Origin: Brachionus koreanus
Lineage: Eukaryota > Rotifera > Eurotatoria > Ploima > Brachionidae
DNA length: 64,000 bases
Assembly: GCA_016987375.1 (NCBI GenBank)
Contig: PJRA01000313.1
Span: forward strand, 2,492,458 to 2,556,457
Direction of reading: 5' to 3'
Shown: piece after piece, positions 28,392 to 37,704 of the stretch
How positions within the stretch are numbered: position 1 is the stretch's first letter
Layout of the letters: every line of letters starts with the position of its first letter
Notes under the pieces: model-generated
What the model saw: only the letters and a program-made list of their open reading frames with translations
Databases searched by the model: none
Told to the model about the DNA's origin: nothing
Translations under genes and position numbers: made by a program

Positions 28392-28851
28392 TTTATTAGA
28401 TTTACTATTTGATAATTAGCGTATTCCCTTATTCAGTATTGCAGCCTCATAAACCGAAACACAACTTTGGCGAGTGCATTAAACACCATCTCACCCATGT
28501 TAATTGTTTTGTCAAATTTAATGGTTTGCATTAAAATAATTTTTTTTAGTTTTAATGCTGCGTTGGTGTTGATTTTTTCGAAAAAGCAAAAACAAAAAAT
28601 CATTTTAATAATTTTTCTTTAGATCCAATTTCTAGCGCTTAATCAAAGTCATTATTTGAAAAATTTATTTTTATTTTCACAACAATCTCAACCGCTAATG
28701 CTCAATTAAAAGTAAAAATTTATTTCAATTAATTTTATTTAAACATGGGTAAGATGGTGCCTAATGTAGGCTCACAATTTTGATTTCAGCTTATAACGTT
28801 GAATTATAGAATAAGGCAATACGCTAATTATTAAATACTAAATCTAATAAA
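28392..28851. mobile_element. Inverted-repeat (MITE-like) element, about 460 bp
   Basis: The left arm (28392-28503) recurs inverted at 28738-28851. The outer 40-50 bp match best: TTTATTAGATTT and AATTAGCGTATT recur inverted, and the inner arm end ACACCATCTYACCCATGTT also recurs. The arms total about 110 bp and are imperfect in the middle. The centre has no ORF. Part of the left arm also occurs at 48322-48390, so this is a dispersed family. The arrangement fits a non-autonomous DNA transposon; the superfamily is unknown and the target-site duplication is unclear. Confidence 0.7.
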
Positions 28852-29140
28852 TAAATTAAAATAATTCAAATTACATGTCTAAATACTAAAATCTTCAGTT
28901 CTATTTTAGTTCAATATAATAAGTATCAGAAAAATATTCAAATTTTAAAATTTTTTCTTATCAAAGTTAGCATGGAAGTATTATTTTGAACTACTTCTTT
29001 TGGCTTCTGTTTTTTTTTTCAAGATAAAAATAATTTATTTTTTCCGAATTTTGTGAGCTTCTGGTTAGATAAAATAAAATTGCAAAAATAGATTCTATAA
29101 TTTTGTAGACTGAATAACAATAAATAAATGACCCTATTCT

Positions 29141-29370
29141 ATCGTAATGTATAATAGGAAGGCGCTCATTTCATTTTCAAGTACCTTTTTGAGCAACAGC
29201 TCCGATATGACAAAGAGGTTACTGCATCGAGTTGATCATCTACACTGCAATTAAAACATACGCACCGTATTGCAGAGATATTCTGAGGATTTTTCCACCC
29301 TCGTCAGGAATTGAAACCTCGATCCTCTGCTTGCATGACTAACACACATAAAGGCTAGATATCAGCTCTT
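29141..29370 (-). repeat. Probable tRNA-derived SINE
   Basis: An island of more balanced base composition in AT-rich DNA. On the minus strand it contains a B-box-like GGTTTCAATTCC (near 29309-29320), preceded about 36 nt upstream by an A-box-like TAGCC segment and an AAGCAGAGGATCG stretch of the kind seen before the T arm of tRNAs. About 170 nt of unrelated body with no ORF follows. The tRNA cloverleaf is not intact, so this is not a functional tRNA. SINE is the best explanation; a tRNA pseudogene is the alternative. Confidence 0.45.
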
Positions 29371-30579
29371 AATTAGGGCTTTAGAAAGGAATATCTTGAA
29401 AAAATTCAATTTTTTTGTCCTATTAAAATATTTTCTTCTTTAGGTTGTCTTATATTTAAAATTATATTTGAGTTCAAGAATTAAAAATAATGAAGTGCCG
29501 AAATTTTGTCTCATGAACACCATACTCTTCCAAATATTTAGAGATATGTTCAAAAATCAGCTATTTAGCGATGAACAAAAACATATTTTGATATGGCTAT
29601 TTTTGATTTAAATGAAAGCTTAAAAATTTGAGTAATCTAAGTTTTCAAAATATTAAAAAAATAGAATTCAGTTAAGAATCCCAAAAATTTTTTTTAATAT
29701 ATAAAGCTTAATTTATTTTTATTTTCAAAATTCTATGACAGAATTAATTTAGTAATCATTGAATAAAATTTATCAAAGATAACTCGAATTTAATAGTTTT
29801 AAACTTAAATTTGAATATTTAATCAAAATATTTTATTTTTAGGCAGCAGAGAAAATTGAGCTAAATACTTTATTCTGCCAAAATATTGATTAATAAGTTT
29901 AAGCAAAGTTTAATTTGAGATTAATTAAAAATCAAATATAGAGATGATTTATAAAGCCATTTTAAAATAGTTGATGAAAATTAATTTTGGTAAACCTTTT
30001 GATATAAATTTCATTGAATATAAGTTTACAATTAAAGACCAAAAACGCATTAAATAATCATTAGAGTATAAGCGTTAATCCATTATTGGATTTACTCTAC
30101 ATAGTCAAATCTATATCAAATAAATCCTTAAGAATTAGCAAATATCAAATTGATTTCAAAATTTGTGTATAAATACTTGTTTAAATCAAAATATTAAAAA
30201 TATCCGAGTATTGATTTATATTTTAAATCTAGGAAATTTAAGATAGAAAATAGGAAAATGGCTATGCTGCGGAAGCAAAAATTCACCAAAAATTATTACA
30301 GTTATTAAATGAATTATTAGAATTTTAAATATGAAAACGATCTAGGTGAATTGAGTTTCACTCTTTATTCATTATGTCAAAAACATAATATTGTTAATAT
30401 TTGCTAAAGCAAAAGCAATTTTTTATTTTTAAATTTAGAAAAATAATTTTCATAAGCAAATTTCGTAATTCATTACTAATTTAGGCTTTTAAAAATTTTT
30501 TTTTCGAAAAAAAAGCTTTATAAAAATTTATTTTCAAAAACAAAAATTTTAGAATTTAAGAAACAATTATTTTGCCAAC
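29371..30579. other. AT-rich intergenic DNA
   Basis: No recognisable coding or structural element. The proximal part should contain the promoter of the EF-hand gene that starts at 30580. Confidence 0.5.
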
Positions 30580-30970
30580 ATGTCAAGAGACTTAGTAAGA
30601 GAAGCTGCTGAAAGATCCAAAAACCTACAGGTTGAACAAATTAAAAGTAAATAAAATGGACTGAAAGAATTTCTGAATTATCTAATAAATTTTGTAAAGC
30701 AATTAAAGAAGCTTGGGATCAATATGATGTAAATGGAGATGGTACTGTATCTACGGATGAAGTAGACAAAGTTTTAGACACTCTAAGCATTCATATTCCA
30801 GAAGATGAACAGCAAAGAATCATTCAAACACTTGACAAGTACGAATAATGAAGAACTATTATGAGTATATAAGTTAATCGAAAATTTTATTTTTTTTAAG
30901 AAATGGCAATGGTAGAATAGAATTTGTAGAATTTGTTGTCAATTATGAAAATGGTCTTTTCAATTTTTAA
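30580..30970 (+). CDS. Small two-EF-hand calcium-binding protein
   Basis: Three exons, 30580-30646, 30700-30838 and 30901-30970, joined across introns of 53 and 62 nt, encode 91 residues. EF loop 1 spans residues 32-43 (D32, N34, D36, T38, S40, E43) and EF loop 2 spans 68-79 (D68, N70, N72, R74, E76, E79). Both have Gly at loop position 6 and Glu at position 12, so both should bind Ca2+. The loop 2 coding sequence is created only by the exon 2-exon 3 join, which supports the splice. The N-terminus resembles the lead-in helix of calmodulin/troponin C proteins. The protein is half the length of calmodulin and has no clear orthologue that I recognise. The exon 1-exon 2 join is the least certain: it was chosen because it restores a normal EF lead-in helix. 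Confidence 0.72.
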
Positions 30971-31456
30971 AAGATTTTTCCTAAAATCCCAATAGTTGGT
31001 GTTAGTAGCAACATAGAATTTTTTTATAAATTAATTAATTACCTTTGATTTTAAACTTTATTATTTAATAGATTCTATAATTAATCTAAAAATAAAAGTA
31101 ATTTTAGAATTCTAATAACACTTCTTATATTAATTTTGTCTTTATTTTGAAAATTAAAAGCTTTATTAAAGTGATTATTTTTAAGAACTTAAGTATATCA
31201 GTATATAATTTTTTTGGATATCTATTAAATATATTTCTAATTGAGTAAATTTTATTTTTTAAAAAGCAATTAATTGAAAAATATGAAACCCATTCTTGCT
31301 AAATATCAATTATATCAAACATATATAACTATAGAAATGAAAAATATATCTCTGAATAAAATATCAATCAAAGTAATTAATAAAAATAATAAAAATTTCT
31401 TTGATTTTCAATAAATAAATGTGAAAAACAAAACTGTATAGCAAAGTTAATCGACT
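30971..31456. other. Short AT-rich intergenic DNA
   Basis: Nothing recognised in this 486 bp gap between the EF-hand gene and the Q/N/P-rich membrane protein gene. Confidence 0.5.
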
Positions 31457-32911
31457 ATGAAGCTATTTGGAAATTCTCCGGTTCCTTCTCAGCAAACTAA
31501 ATCAGCAAAAAGTGCTTCAAAAGGACAAGTTCAAATAGAAAACCAAGCAAGAATAGCTTCTAATCAACCAGGAACAAAAATACAAAACCAAGCTAAGGCT
31601 CAAGTTGCACATAAAATTGCAGCTGGAAATTTTCCACAGCAACAACCACAAAAACCTTCTAAAGCAAATTATTTTGCACAAAAGCCTAATCCTACAAATC
31701 AACAAGGTCAGAAATTTTTATCTCACAGACAAAACCCTTTGCCTGAAAATCAACCCATACAAAGTAATTTTCCAATAGCACAAACTGATCAAAATTCAAA
31801 CTCTGGCGGTTTTTTTTCTCGAAATCCTTTGGGTTTTAATTTATTTGGACAAAAGCATTTAGACGTTAACCCTCAGCAAGTTCAATCTCAAGATCCCGTG
31901 GTTCAACAGAGTCAGAAAACTTTACCTCAAAGACGAAATAATTTTCCGGTCAATCAACCCGTACAAAACAATTTTCCAATAGAGCAATCAAATCGAAATC
32001 GCTATAATTTATTCGGACAAAAACCCTTAGACGTTAATCAGCCTGTCCAGAATCCTAATCCAATAGCCCAATCTAATCAAAATACAAAAACTGGAAATTT
32101 TTTCAATTTTAATTTCTTCCGCCAAACACCTTTGGATGCTAATCAGTCTGTTCAACAAAGTCCTGCTCCCGTTATTCGACCAGAACAAAAAACTTATCCT
32201 TCAAATCAGTTTGCGCCAAGGCCGTACAGTCCAAGTAATTTTGCTCAAAAGTCCCACATTGTAAATCAACCGGGTCAAAATGGTTTAGGAAAAAATGCAA
32301 GTACTTTTACTACTCCTAAAAATATTCACCCAGCTAAACCGATTCAAAACAATCAACCATTTGGAAGCCAAAAAAATGATGAAACAAAAAATACAATTAT
32401 TTCTCAACAAATACAAGGAAATAAAATAAGTCTATTTATGAATGAATTTTTTGATTTCTTAGCCCAAAGCTATATTTTTTATCTATTGCTTAATAATTTT
32501 AGCCATTTATTTATAAAACATTTGATCTATTATTTAGAAAGCATATTCAATTTGCATGACTACATGTTGGTTGTAATTCTTGGTGCACTATTATCCATCC
32601 TTCAAACAATTGTTTTTGTACAATCAATTTTAAAAAATTCAACTAATCGAAACAAATTTGAATTTAATTTACTTCTAGTTCTAATAATACAATTATTAGT
32701 TTATGTTTTAGTCGGCTCAGTGCAATATTTTGGTCAAATGTCATTTTGGGATCACAAATACAAGACTTTTGCGCCTTATTTTAACTTGGAGATAATGAAA
32801 CTTATAGTTGAAATTGTCGTTTTGTTGATTTTAATTTTAAAAAGTGTCTTTGTACTTAGACAAAATTTGTCACTTGAACTAAAAAATTTTTTTACAATAA
32901 ATTTATCTTAA
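31457..32911 (+). CDS. Q/N/P-rich membrane protein with ninjurin-like C-terminus
   Basis: Single-exon ORF of 484 residues. Residues 1 to about 320 are low complexity, rich in Gln, Asn and Pro, with three imperfect repeats containing NQPVQ..NFPI and NLFGQKPLDVN. The last 160 residues hold an amphipathic-looking segment (FLAQSYIFYLLLNNFSHL), then about three hydrophobic helices (DYMLVVILGALLSILQ; NLLLVLIIQLLVYVLVGSV; MKLIVEIVVLLILILKSVF). The order of amphipathic helix, ILGALLSILQ-type TM and a second Phe/Asn-led TM resembles ninjurins, which oligomerise to rupture plasma membranes, but the similarity is weak and an extra TM is present. No signal peptide, so the Q/N/P region is probably cytosolic or luminal without cleavage. 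Function is not assigned. Confidence 0.7.
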   Translation: MKLFGNSPVPSQQTKSAKSASKGQVQIENQARIASNQPGTKIQNQAKAQVAHKIAAGNFPQQQPQKPSKANYFAQKPNPTNQQGQKFLSHRQNPLPENQPIQSNFPIAQTDQNSNSGGFFSRNPLGFNLFGQKHLDVNPQQVQSQDPVVQQSQKTLPQRRNNFPVNQPVQNNFPIEQSNRNRYNLFGQKPLDVNQPVQNPNPIAQSNQNTKTGNFFNFNFFRQTPLDANQSVQQSPAPVIRPEQKTYPSNQFAPRPYSPSNFAQKSHIVNQPGQNGLGKNASTFTTPKNIHPAKPIQNNQPFGSQKNDETKNTIISQQIQGNKISLFMNEFFDFLAQSYIFYLLLNNFSHLFIKHLIYYLESIFNLHDYMLVVILGALLSILQTIVFVQSILKNSTNRNKFEFNLLLVLIIQLLVYVLVGSVQYFGQMSFWDHKYKTFAPYFNLEIMKLIVEIVVLLILILKSVFVLRQNLSLELKNFFTINLS

Positions 32912-33129
32912 CTTTTGTTCTAAATTTCTAAAATAATTTTAAAAATGAGTTTATTTTTTAAGTTATTTTTGAATACAAAAAAAATCAAAGATAAATATTT
33001 TATATAATGTAAATGTGGTCATGTGAATAAAGATCTTTCAATTTTAAAATAGCAGTTCCAACAGAGGCCAAAATTGGAAAAAAAAAATGACGCAAAATTT
33101 CCTAAATATTTGAACATTTTTTATCTAAA

Positions 33130-34275
33130 ATGGGCGTGTCTTTATATTTAGTTTTTAACAAGAAATTTTTTCGCCCAACAAAGCTCAAGCGTACCATAGC
33201 TCTTGCGATTATATTTGTAATATATTTATTTACTGGTGCTTACATATTTCAGCGACTAAACTTGCCAACTGAACTTGATGAACGACAGCAAATATTTGAA
33301 TTCAAAAAATGGTTCTTGGAAAATCATAAATGTGTAGATCAATCAGATTTAACTGAATTGGTTTCAAGTATTGAAGATGCCATGTCAAATGGGATTGTTT
33401 TTGTTGAAAATTCCCAAGATTTTACTTCAAACTGGTCATATGGCGGTGAAACTATCTTTTTTGTATTCACGACCTTGGCCACTATTGGCTATGGACAAAT
33501 ATCACCATTGACTGAATATGGCAAATTATTTTGTATATTTTACATAATTACTGGAGTTCCATTGACCATGTTAATTCTTACTCTAATAGTTGATAAATTA
33601 GAGTACGAATTAACCAAGGATTCATCTAAATATCGATTTTTGAGCTTCTTGGAGCATAAAAGATATAAAATTGTTTCTAGTGGCTACTCATCAATTAATA
33701 GTGTAGATTCAAATGACATAAAAATTTTTTCAAATGAGCGATATATTTACAAACAAACTTTCAAAGTAGTTCTTTTCGTAGCAGTTTTTGTTTTCTTGAT
33801 ACCTTCATACATATTCAGAAATTACACAGAACCCAAATGGACATTTTTAGACGCTCTTTATTATTGTTATATTTCAGCTGCAACAGTTGGCTTTGGAGAT
33901 TTGGTACCAGGCGAAACTCATGTTGGAAGCGGAAGGGGTAATTATAGATTTATAATTACCTTATATTTAATAATAGCCGTCATTTCGAACATGCTTTTTT
34001 TAAATATGCTGTTACAATTGCCTCTTATGGCTAAAATTCATGGATCATGGCTCAAATTAAAAAGAAAAAAGCTGTTTAGATTTGGACCGAATACTGCTGA
34101 ATATTTAGAAAATGAACCCAATAATTTTGACTCAGATTCAAGCTCAAATTTTCCTAACGAAATCGACAGTAGTGGTAAATATTCATGTGAGATTGCTGTT
34201 GAAAGTAAGCATAGCATAAATAGAAATGCACAAAGTCGTACAGGTTTTTTTATACCAAAAACAAAAATTGTCTAA
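33130..34275 (+). CDS. KCNK: Two-pore-domain potassium channel (K2P/TWK family)
   Basis: Leak K+ channel subunit of 381 residues with the K2P layout TM-P-TM-TM-P-TM. TM1 lies at about residues 20-40. A long extracellular cap helix region contains one Cys (near residue 63) that could bridge the dimer. Pore 1 has TTLATIGYG (GYG at 120-122) and pore 2 has SAATVGFG (GFG at 254-256), the typical K2P filter pair. TM4 is followed by a short Ser/Asn-rich cytosolic tail. No intron is seen. The start is the first in-frame ATG before TM1. It could form a homodimer. The subfamily (TWIK, TREK, TASK or invertebrate-specific) cannot be decided here. Confidence 0.93.
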   Translation: MGVSLYLVFNKKFFRPTKLKRTIALAIIFVIYLFTGAYIFQRLNLPTELDERQQIFEFKKWFLENHKCVDQSDLTELVSSIEDAMSNGIVFVENSQDFTSNWSYGGETIFFVFTTLATIGYGQISPLTEYGKLFCIFYIITGVPLTMLILTLIVDKLEYELTKDSSKYRFLSFLEHKRYKIVSSGYSSINSVDSNDIKIFSNERYIYKQTFKVVLFVAVFVFLIPSYIFRNYTEPKWTFLDALYYCYISAATVGFGDLVPGETHVGSGRGNYRFIITLYLIIAVISNMLFLNMLLQLPLMAKIHGSWLKLKRKKLFRFGPNTAEYLENEPNNFDSDSSSNFPNEIDSSGKYSCEIAVESKHSINRNAQSRTGFFIPKTKIV

Positions 34276-35570
34276 TCTCTCTAAATTTATTTTAAATTTA
34301 GCTTAATTTTGCCATTGTCGATTCGCTATAAAGCATTTGATTTAAATTTTTATAAAATAAATTTTTTTTTTATTTTATCTTATTTTTTTCAGAATGATAG
34401 GAAAAATTTATTGCACTCAAAATTCCATGGCTGCTTATTTGAAGCATTTTAATTAATTTTATCTTAGCTTGTTGGTTTATCTTATAATTTGTATATATGT
34501 TTTTTTTTTTCCATTATCACGATTAACCATAGACTTATTTTTCAAAAAATTAGCTCATGAAAATTAAAATAACATTAATCAACTTAATAGTAACTAAAAA
34601 AATGGTTATATATTTTTGATTCTAGCTCTTTTTCAGTTAAATATTGATGAAAATTTTGTTTATTTTACTTCGATATTATTGGAAAAAGAACTAACCCGTA
34701 AAGTAGAAGTTGAAAATTTATAAGATTTTTTTAACAATTTTAGCTCTGAATAATACCAGCCTTCGAAGGAAGAAAGAGAACTTTGATCAGAATCCCTAGT
34801 TTAAATTGACTATTAATGTTCACAAACGCTACCAACTTGACATTTGACATCTTTTTCGATCCTTTGTGTTACCTTATCTTTTTTCTTTTTATTCCATGAG
34901 TTTTCAGCTGTTCCCGCGGTCCTGAGTCCGATTTCAATTTTTTTTCGTACAGGGACTGGGTCTGTCTGAACGTAACTTAACGATATGGTTTGGATCTGAG
35001 AGTTCTTTTCTTTGACTTTGACTGTTTGAAAGTCCCATTTTGGTGAACCCGTATCAAGGCCCGTCCCAATTTAATTTATAAACTTTGAATCTAAAAAACA
35101 AATTAACTTAATTAAAAATTCAAAACAGCCTAGTGGTTGTAACAAATGAATTGGCAAAAAAATAAAATCTTCAAAAATAATATCTCTTAAAAGCAACTTG
35201 AAATTTAGATATTTAATTGAACAGAGACTGTGAAATATCATAAATAAAATGATTTTACCCGCCATAATGGGTTCGGATACTTGTATGGGCCCACCAAAAA
35301 GAATATTTATTTTTGACCGGACCCGTACCTGTATCTTCAGATTCGGATCTTAAGCGACCCTTTATCCAGGCCTGGACTGTTCATAGATCCAGTGAGTAAC
35401 CTGTCTGTTTCTGAATACATTGGCCCGTCTGACAACATTAAAAATAAGCATATTTTGCAACAAAAATTAATAAATTTTAATATTTTTTAATTTTTCGCTT
35501 CGATTTTTAACTTAAGATTTGTCTGTCAAATTCTTGTGTCTTCATATGATCTTCTGTACTAAATATTTAC
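34276..35570. repeat. Intergenic region with unclassified repeat fragments
   Basis: The parts 34740-35065 and 35270-35430 are clearly richer in G and C than the flanks, with recurring short motifs of the ACCCGTA and GGCCCG types, but contain no ORF. The 24 bp at 34852-34875 recurs almost exactly at 61559-61582. These are probably worn transposon remains of an unidentified family. Confidence 0.4.
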
Positions 35571-35574
35571 ACCA

Positions 35575-36215
35575 GATAATTCGCTAAGTCTAAGTCTTCA
35601 AGCTTTTCTGTTAACTCCCATTGTATAACCCTCACACTGACAGGTGTTTTCTTCATTACATAATCAATTACTATTAGGAATAGTATCGAAGAGAGAACGC
35701 ACACTTGCCTGACTCCTTTGAACCTCTCAGATTGCTTTCCAGAATCACACTACACTCGAATTTCTCGTTCAAGGGTTTTATCAAGTCAACTTTTTTCTGT
35801 GGCAAGCCATATGAATCAGTGGGATATTCCACTCCAGGCTTTGTTCTATAATGTTCCTAAGTGCAAAGATCTGGTCTTTGAATTCTCTCCCTAGTCTAAA
35901 CCCTGCTTGTTCTTCGTGTAACATCCAAGGAGTTCCTGATTCTTTCCAAAATTATGCTGCATAACGCCTTGCTTGCTTTTTAGGGAGCTTAACTATCAGG
36001 CCTTTTGACCAGTCCCCTTGTATGATTTCTTGTCGCCATTTTTTGCTGAAGAGATCGTGATTTCCTCATAACATAGTCTATCAAGACTAGGAAAAGAGTT
36101 GAGAGAATACGCGTCGTTGTATTATTCCTTTACTTTGAAGCTTTCAGATTGCCCCTTTTTCAGAATTTTACTACATTCGAATTCTTTGTAGAAAAGTTTT
36201 ATCAAGTTGACGAAA
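35575..36215 (-). mobile_element. Rearranged LINE reverse-transcriptase fragments
   Basis: Minus-strand broken frames give RT blocks of an RTE/I-like non-LTR element. They include GLIVKLPKK, HEEQAGFRLGREFKDQIFALR and IIEQSLEWN (about 36000-35830), then EFECSVIL-type, LIDYVM and EKLEDLDLA blocks (about 35780-35580). A second copy of the KEFECS...LIDYVMRK portion lies upstream on that strand (36215-36060). A part of the RT is therefore present twice, out of normal order. Frames are heavily broken and the element is dead. Confidence 0.65.
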
Positions 36216-36265
36216 ATCAAAAAACACAGAAAAAGTCACAAAAATTTAATTCAATGTTATGACTT

Positions 36266-36910
36266 CCCGAGGGGACAAAAACAGGCAAAAAACACTGTTT
36301 AAACGCTATTTAAACGGCGTTTGGTAGCTGTTTTTTGGGCGTTTTCGCTTTGTTTTTTTGCGTTTAAAACGTGAGCGTTTTTGGACCAAAAAAACGAGGG
36401 AAAAACACTTTATAAACAAAACAAAATATTTCATTTAGAGTGTTTTTAAACCGTTTTGACACGCCAAAAACATTAAAAAACACCTCAAACACCCAACAAT
36501 GCTATTTAAACACTTAAAAAACCACTTAAAAAAATCTGAATAAAAATCTAATGCTCCTATATCGAAAAAAATTTTAAAAAAACAGCCTAAAACGCTCAAA
36601 AAACAAATAGAAAACACCTCAGACACCCAGAAACACTATTTAAACACATAAAAATGTTTAAAAAACACCCTTCTTTACAATATTTTTGAAAAATATTTTG
36701 AACTTTTTTATGTTAAATTTTATTTTAATTTAATTATTTACGACTTAATTTTTCTAATTTCTTATCTTTATACTTTTTTTAAAACAAAAATAATAAAGCT
36801 TTTTTTTCTGGCTGTTTTACGCCCGTTTATCCTCTGTTTTTATTTCGTTTAAACGCTCACGTTTAAACAGCGTTTAAACAGTGTTTTTTGTCTGTTTTTG
36901 TCCCCTCGGG
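36266..36910. mobile_element. MITE-like element with 53 bp terminal inverted repeats (645 bp)
   Basis: Both ends are inverted copies starting CCCGAGGGGACAAAAACAG and continuing through AAAAAACACTGTTTAAACGC with one or two mismatches over roughly 50 bp. Subterminal sequence on each side carries palindromic GTTTAAAC units (two on the left, three on the right). The interior has no ORF but holds a diverged direct duplication of about 45 bp (36475-36522 and 36611-36655; ACACCTCA.ACACCC and CTATTTAAACAC shared). It is best explained as a non-autonomous DNA transposon. The flanks give at most a 2 bp TT duplication. Confidence 0.8.
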
Positions 36911-37469
36911 TTAACTTAAAATTTTTATCAATACCTACTTCATTAGGACCAGTTGAAAGGCTTTCTTTCTAAATCTAGTTACATAAACAGACCAGGTCAA
37001 GATTAACAGGCAAAAAATTAGAAGCAACTATTTTATTTATATCATATATGGATTTATTAAATGAATAAAAAATAAACTACTTTTATTTATTACATTTCTT
37101 TATTTTTTTAATATACAATTTAATTTAATGAAAAATATGAAAAATCTATGTGTTGAAATTTACTTCATTTAGAAAAATATTGATTTGACTTGACTTAAGA
37201 CTTGTGACTTATGAACAAGTGTGATAAATTCTTTGCATTTTTTGTTTGTGTTTTTGTTTCTCGTCTCTGAATATTTTCGATCCTGACACATGTAACTAGT
37301 GTTATTAAGACAAAAAAATTGGCAATGTATATTTGAAAAAAAAATTTCTAGATTCAATCGAAATCCACGTATGTAAGTAAGTAAACGCATACAGAAACAC
37401 ATATAAACTATTAAATTCAATCGCTCCAAATTTAAATTTAATCCAATAGAATTTTAACATATATTGAAA
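36911..37469. other. AT-rich DNA upstream of the BiP promoter
   Basis: No gene recognised. A CCAAT box at 37443-37447 is the only promoter-like element noted besides those listed separately. Confidence 0.45.
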
Positions 37470-37476
37470 TGACGTG
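37470..37476 (+). promoter_or_regulatory. UPRE/CRE-like core upstream of BiP
   Basis: TGACGTG, the core recognised by XBP1/ATF6-type bZIP factors, lies 229 nt before the BiP start codon. Confidence 0.45.
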
Positions 37477-37500
37477 TGTAGTCAGTGAACGACTAAGCAA

Positions 37501-37519
37501 CCAATTAGATGTCGACACG
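37501..37519 (+). promoter_or_regulatory. ERSE-like element upstream of BiP
   Basis: CCAAT, exactly nine bases, then ACACG. This differs at one base from the animal ER-stress response element CCAAT-N9-CCACG, is in gene orientation, and lies 186 nt before the start codon. A TATA-like TTAAATA follows at 37633-37639. Together these suggest induction by the unfolded protein response. Confidence 0.6.
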
Positions 37520-37704
37520 CTACAAACTAAGCCAAGTTTAAGCAACTAAATTTTGTACAAAACATCCCTAATATATTTATGCTTAGTCAGTGACATAGTT
37601 CTTCCTATTGACGGATCATAATTAAGCGGTGCTTAAATACCCACAAACTTTCTCTTGATTTTTTATTATTTTATTCTAAAAATTTCTTCTAATTTAGAGA
37701 AATA

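Noticed and set aside
29300..29365. Functional tRNA on the minus strand
   Set aside because: B-box-like sequence is present but acceptor and D stems do not pair; it fits a SINE or tRNA relic instead.
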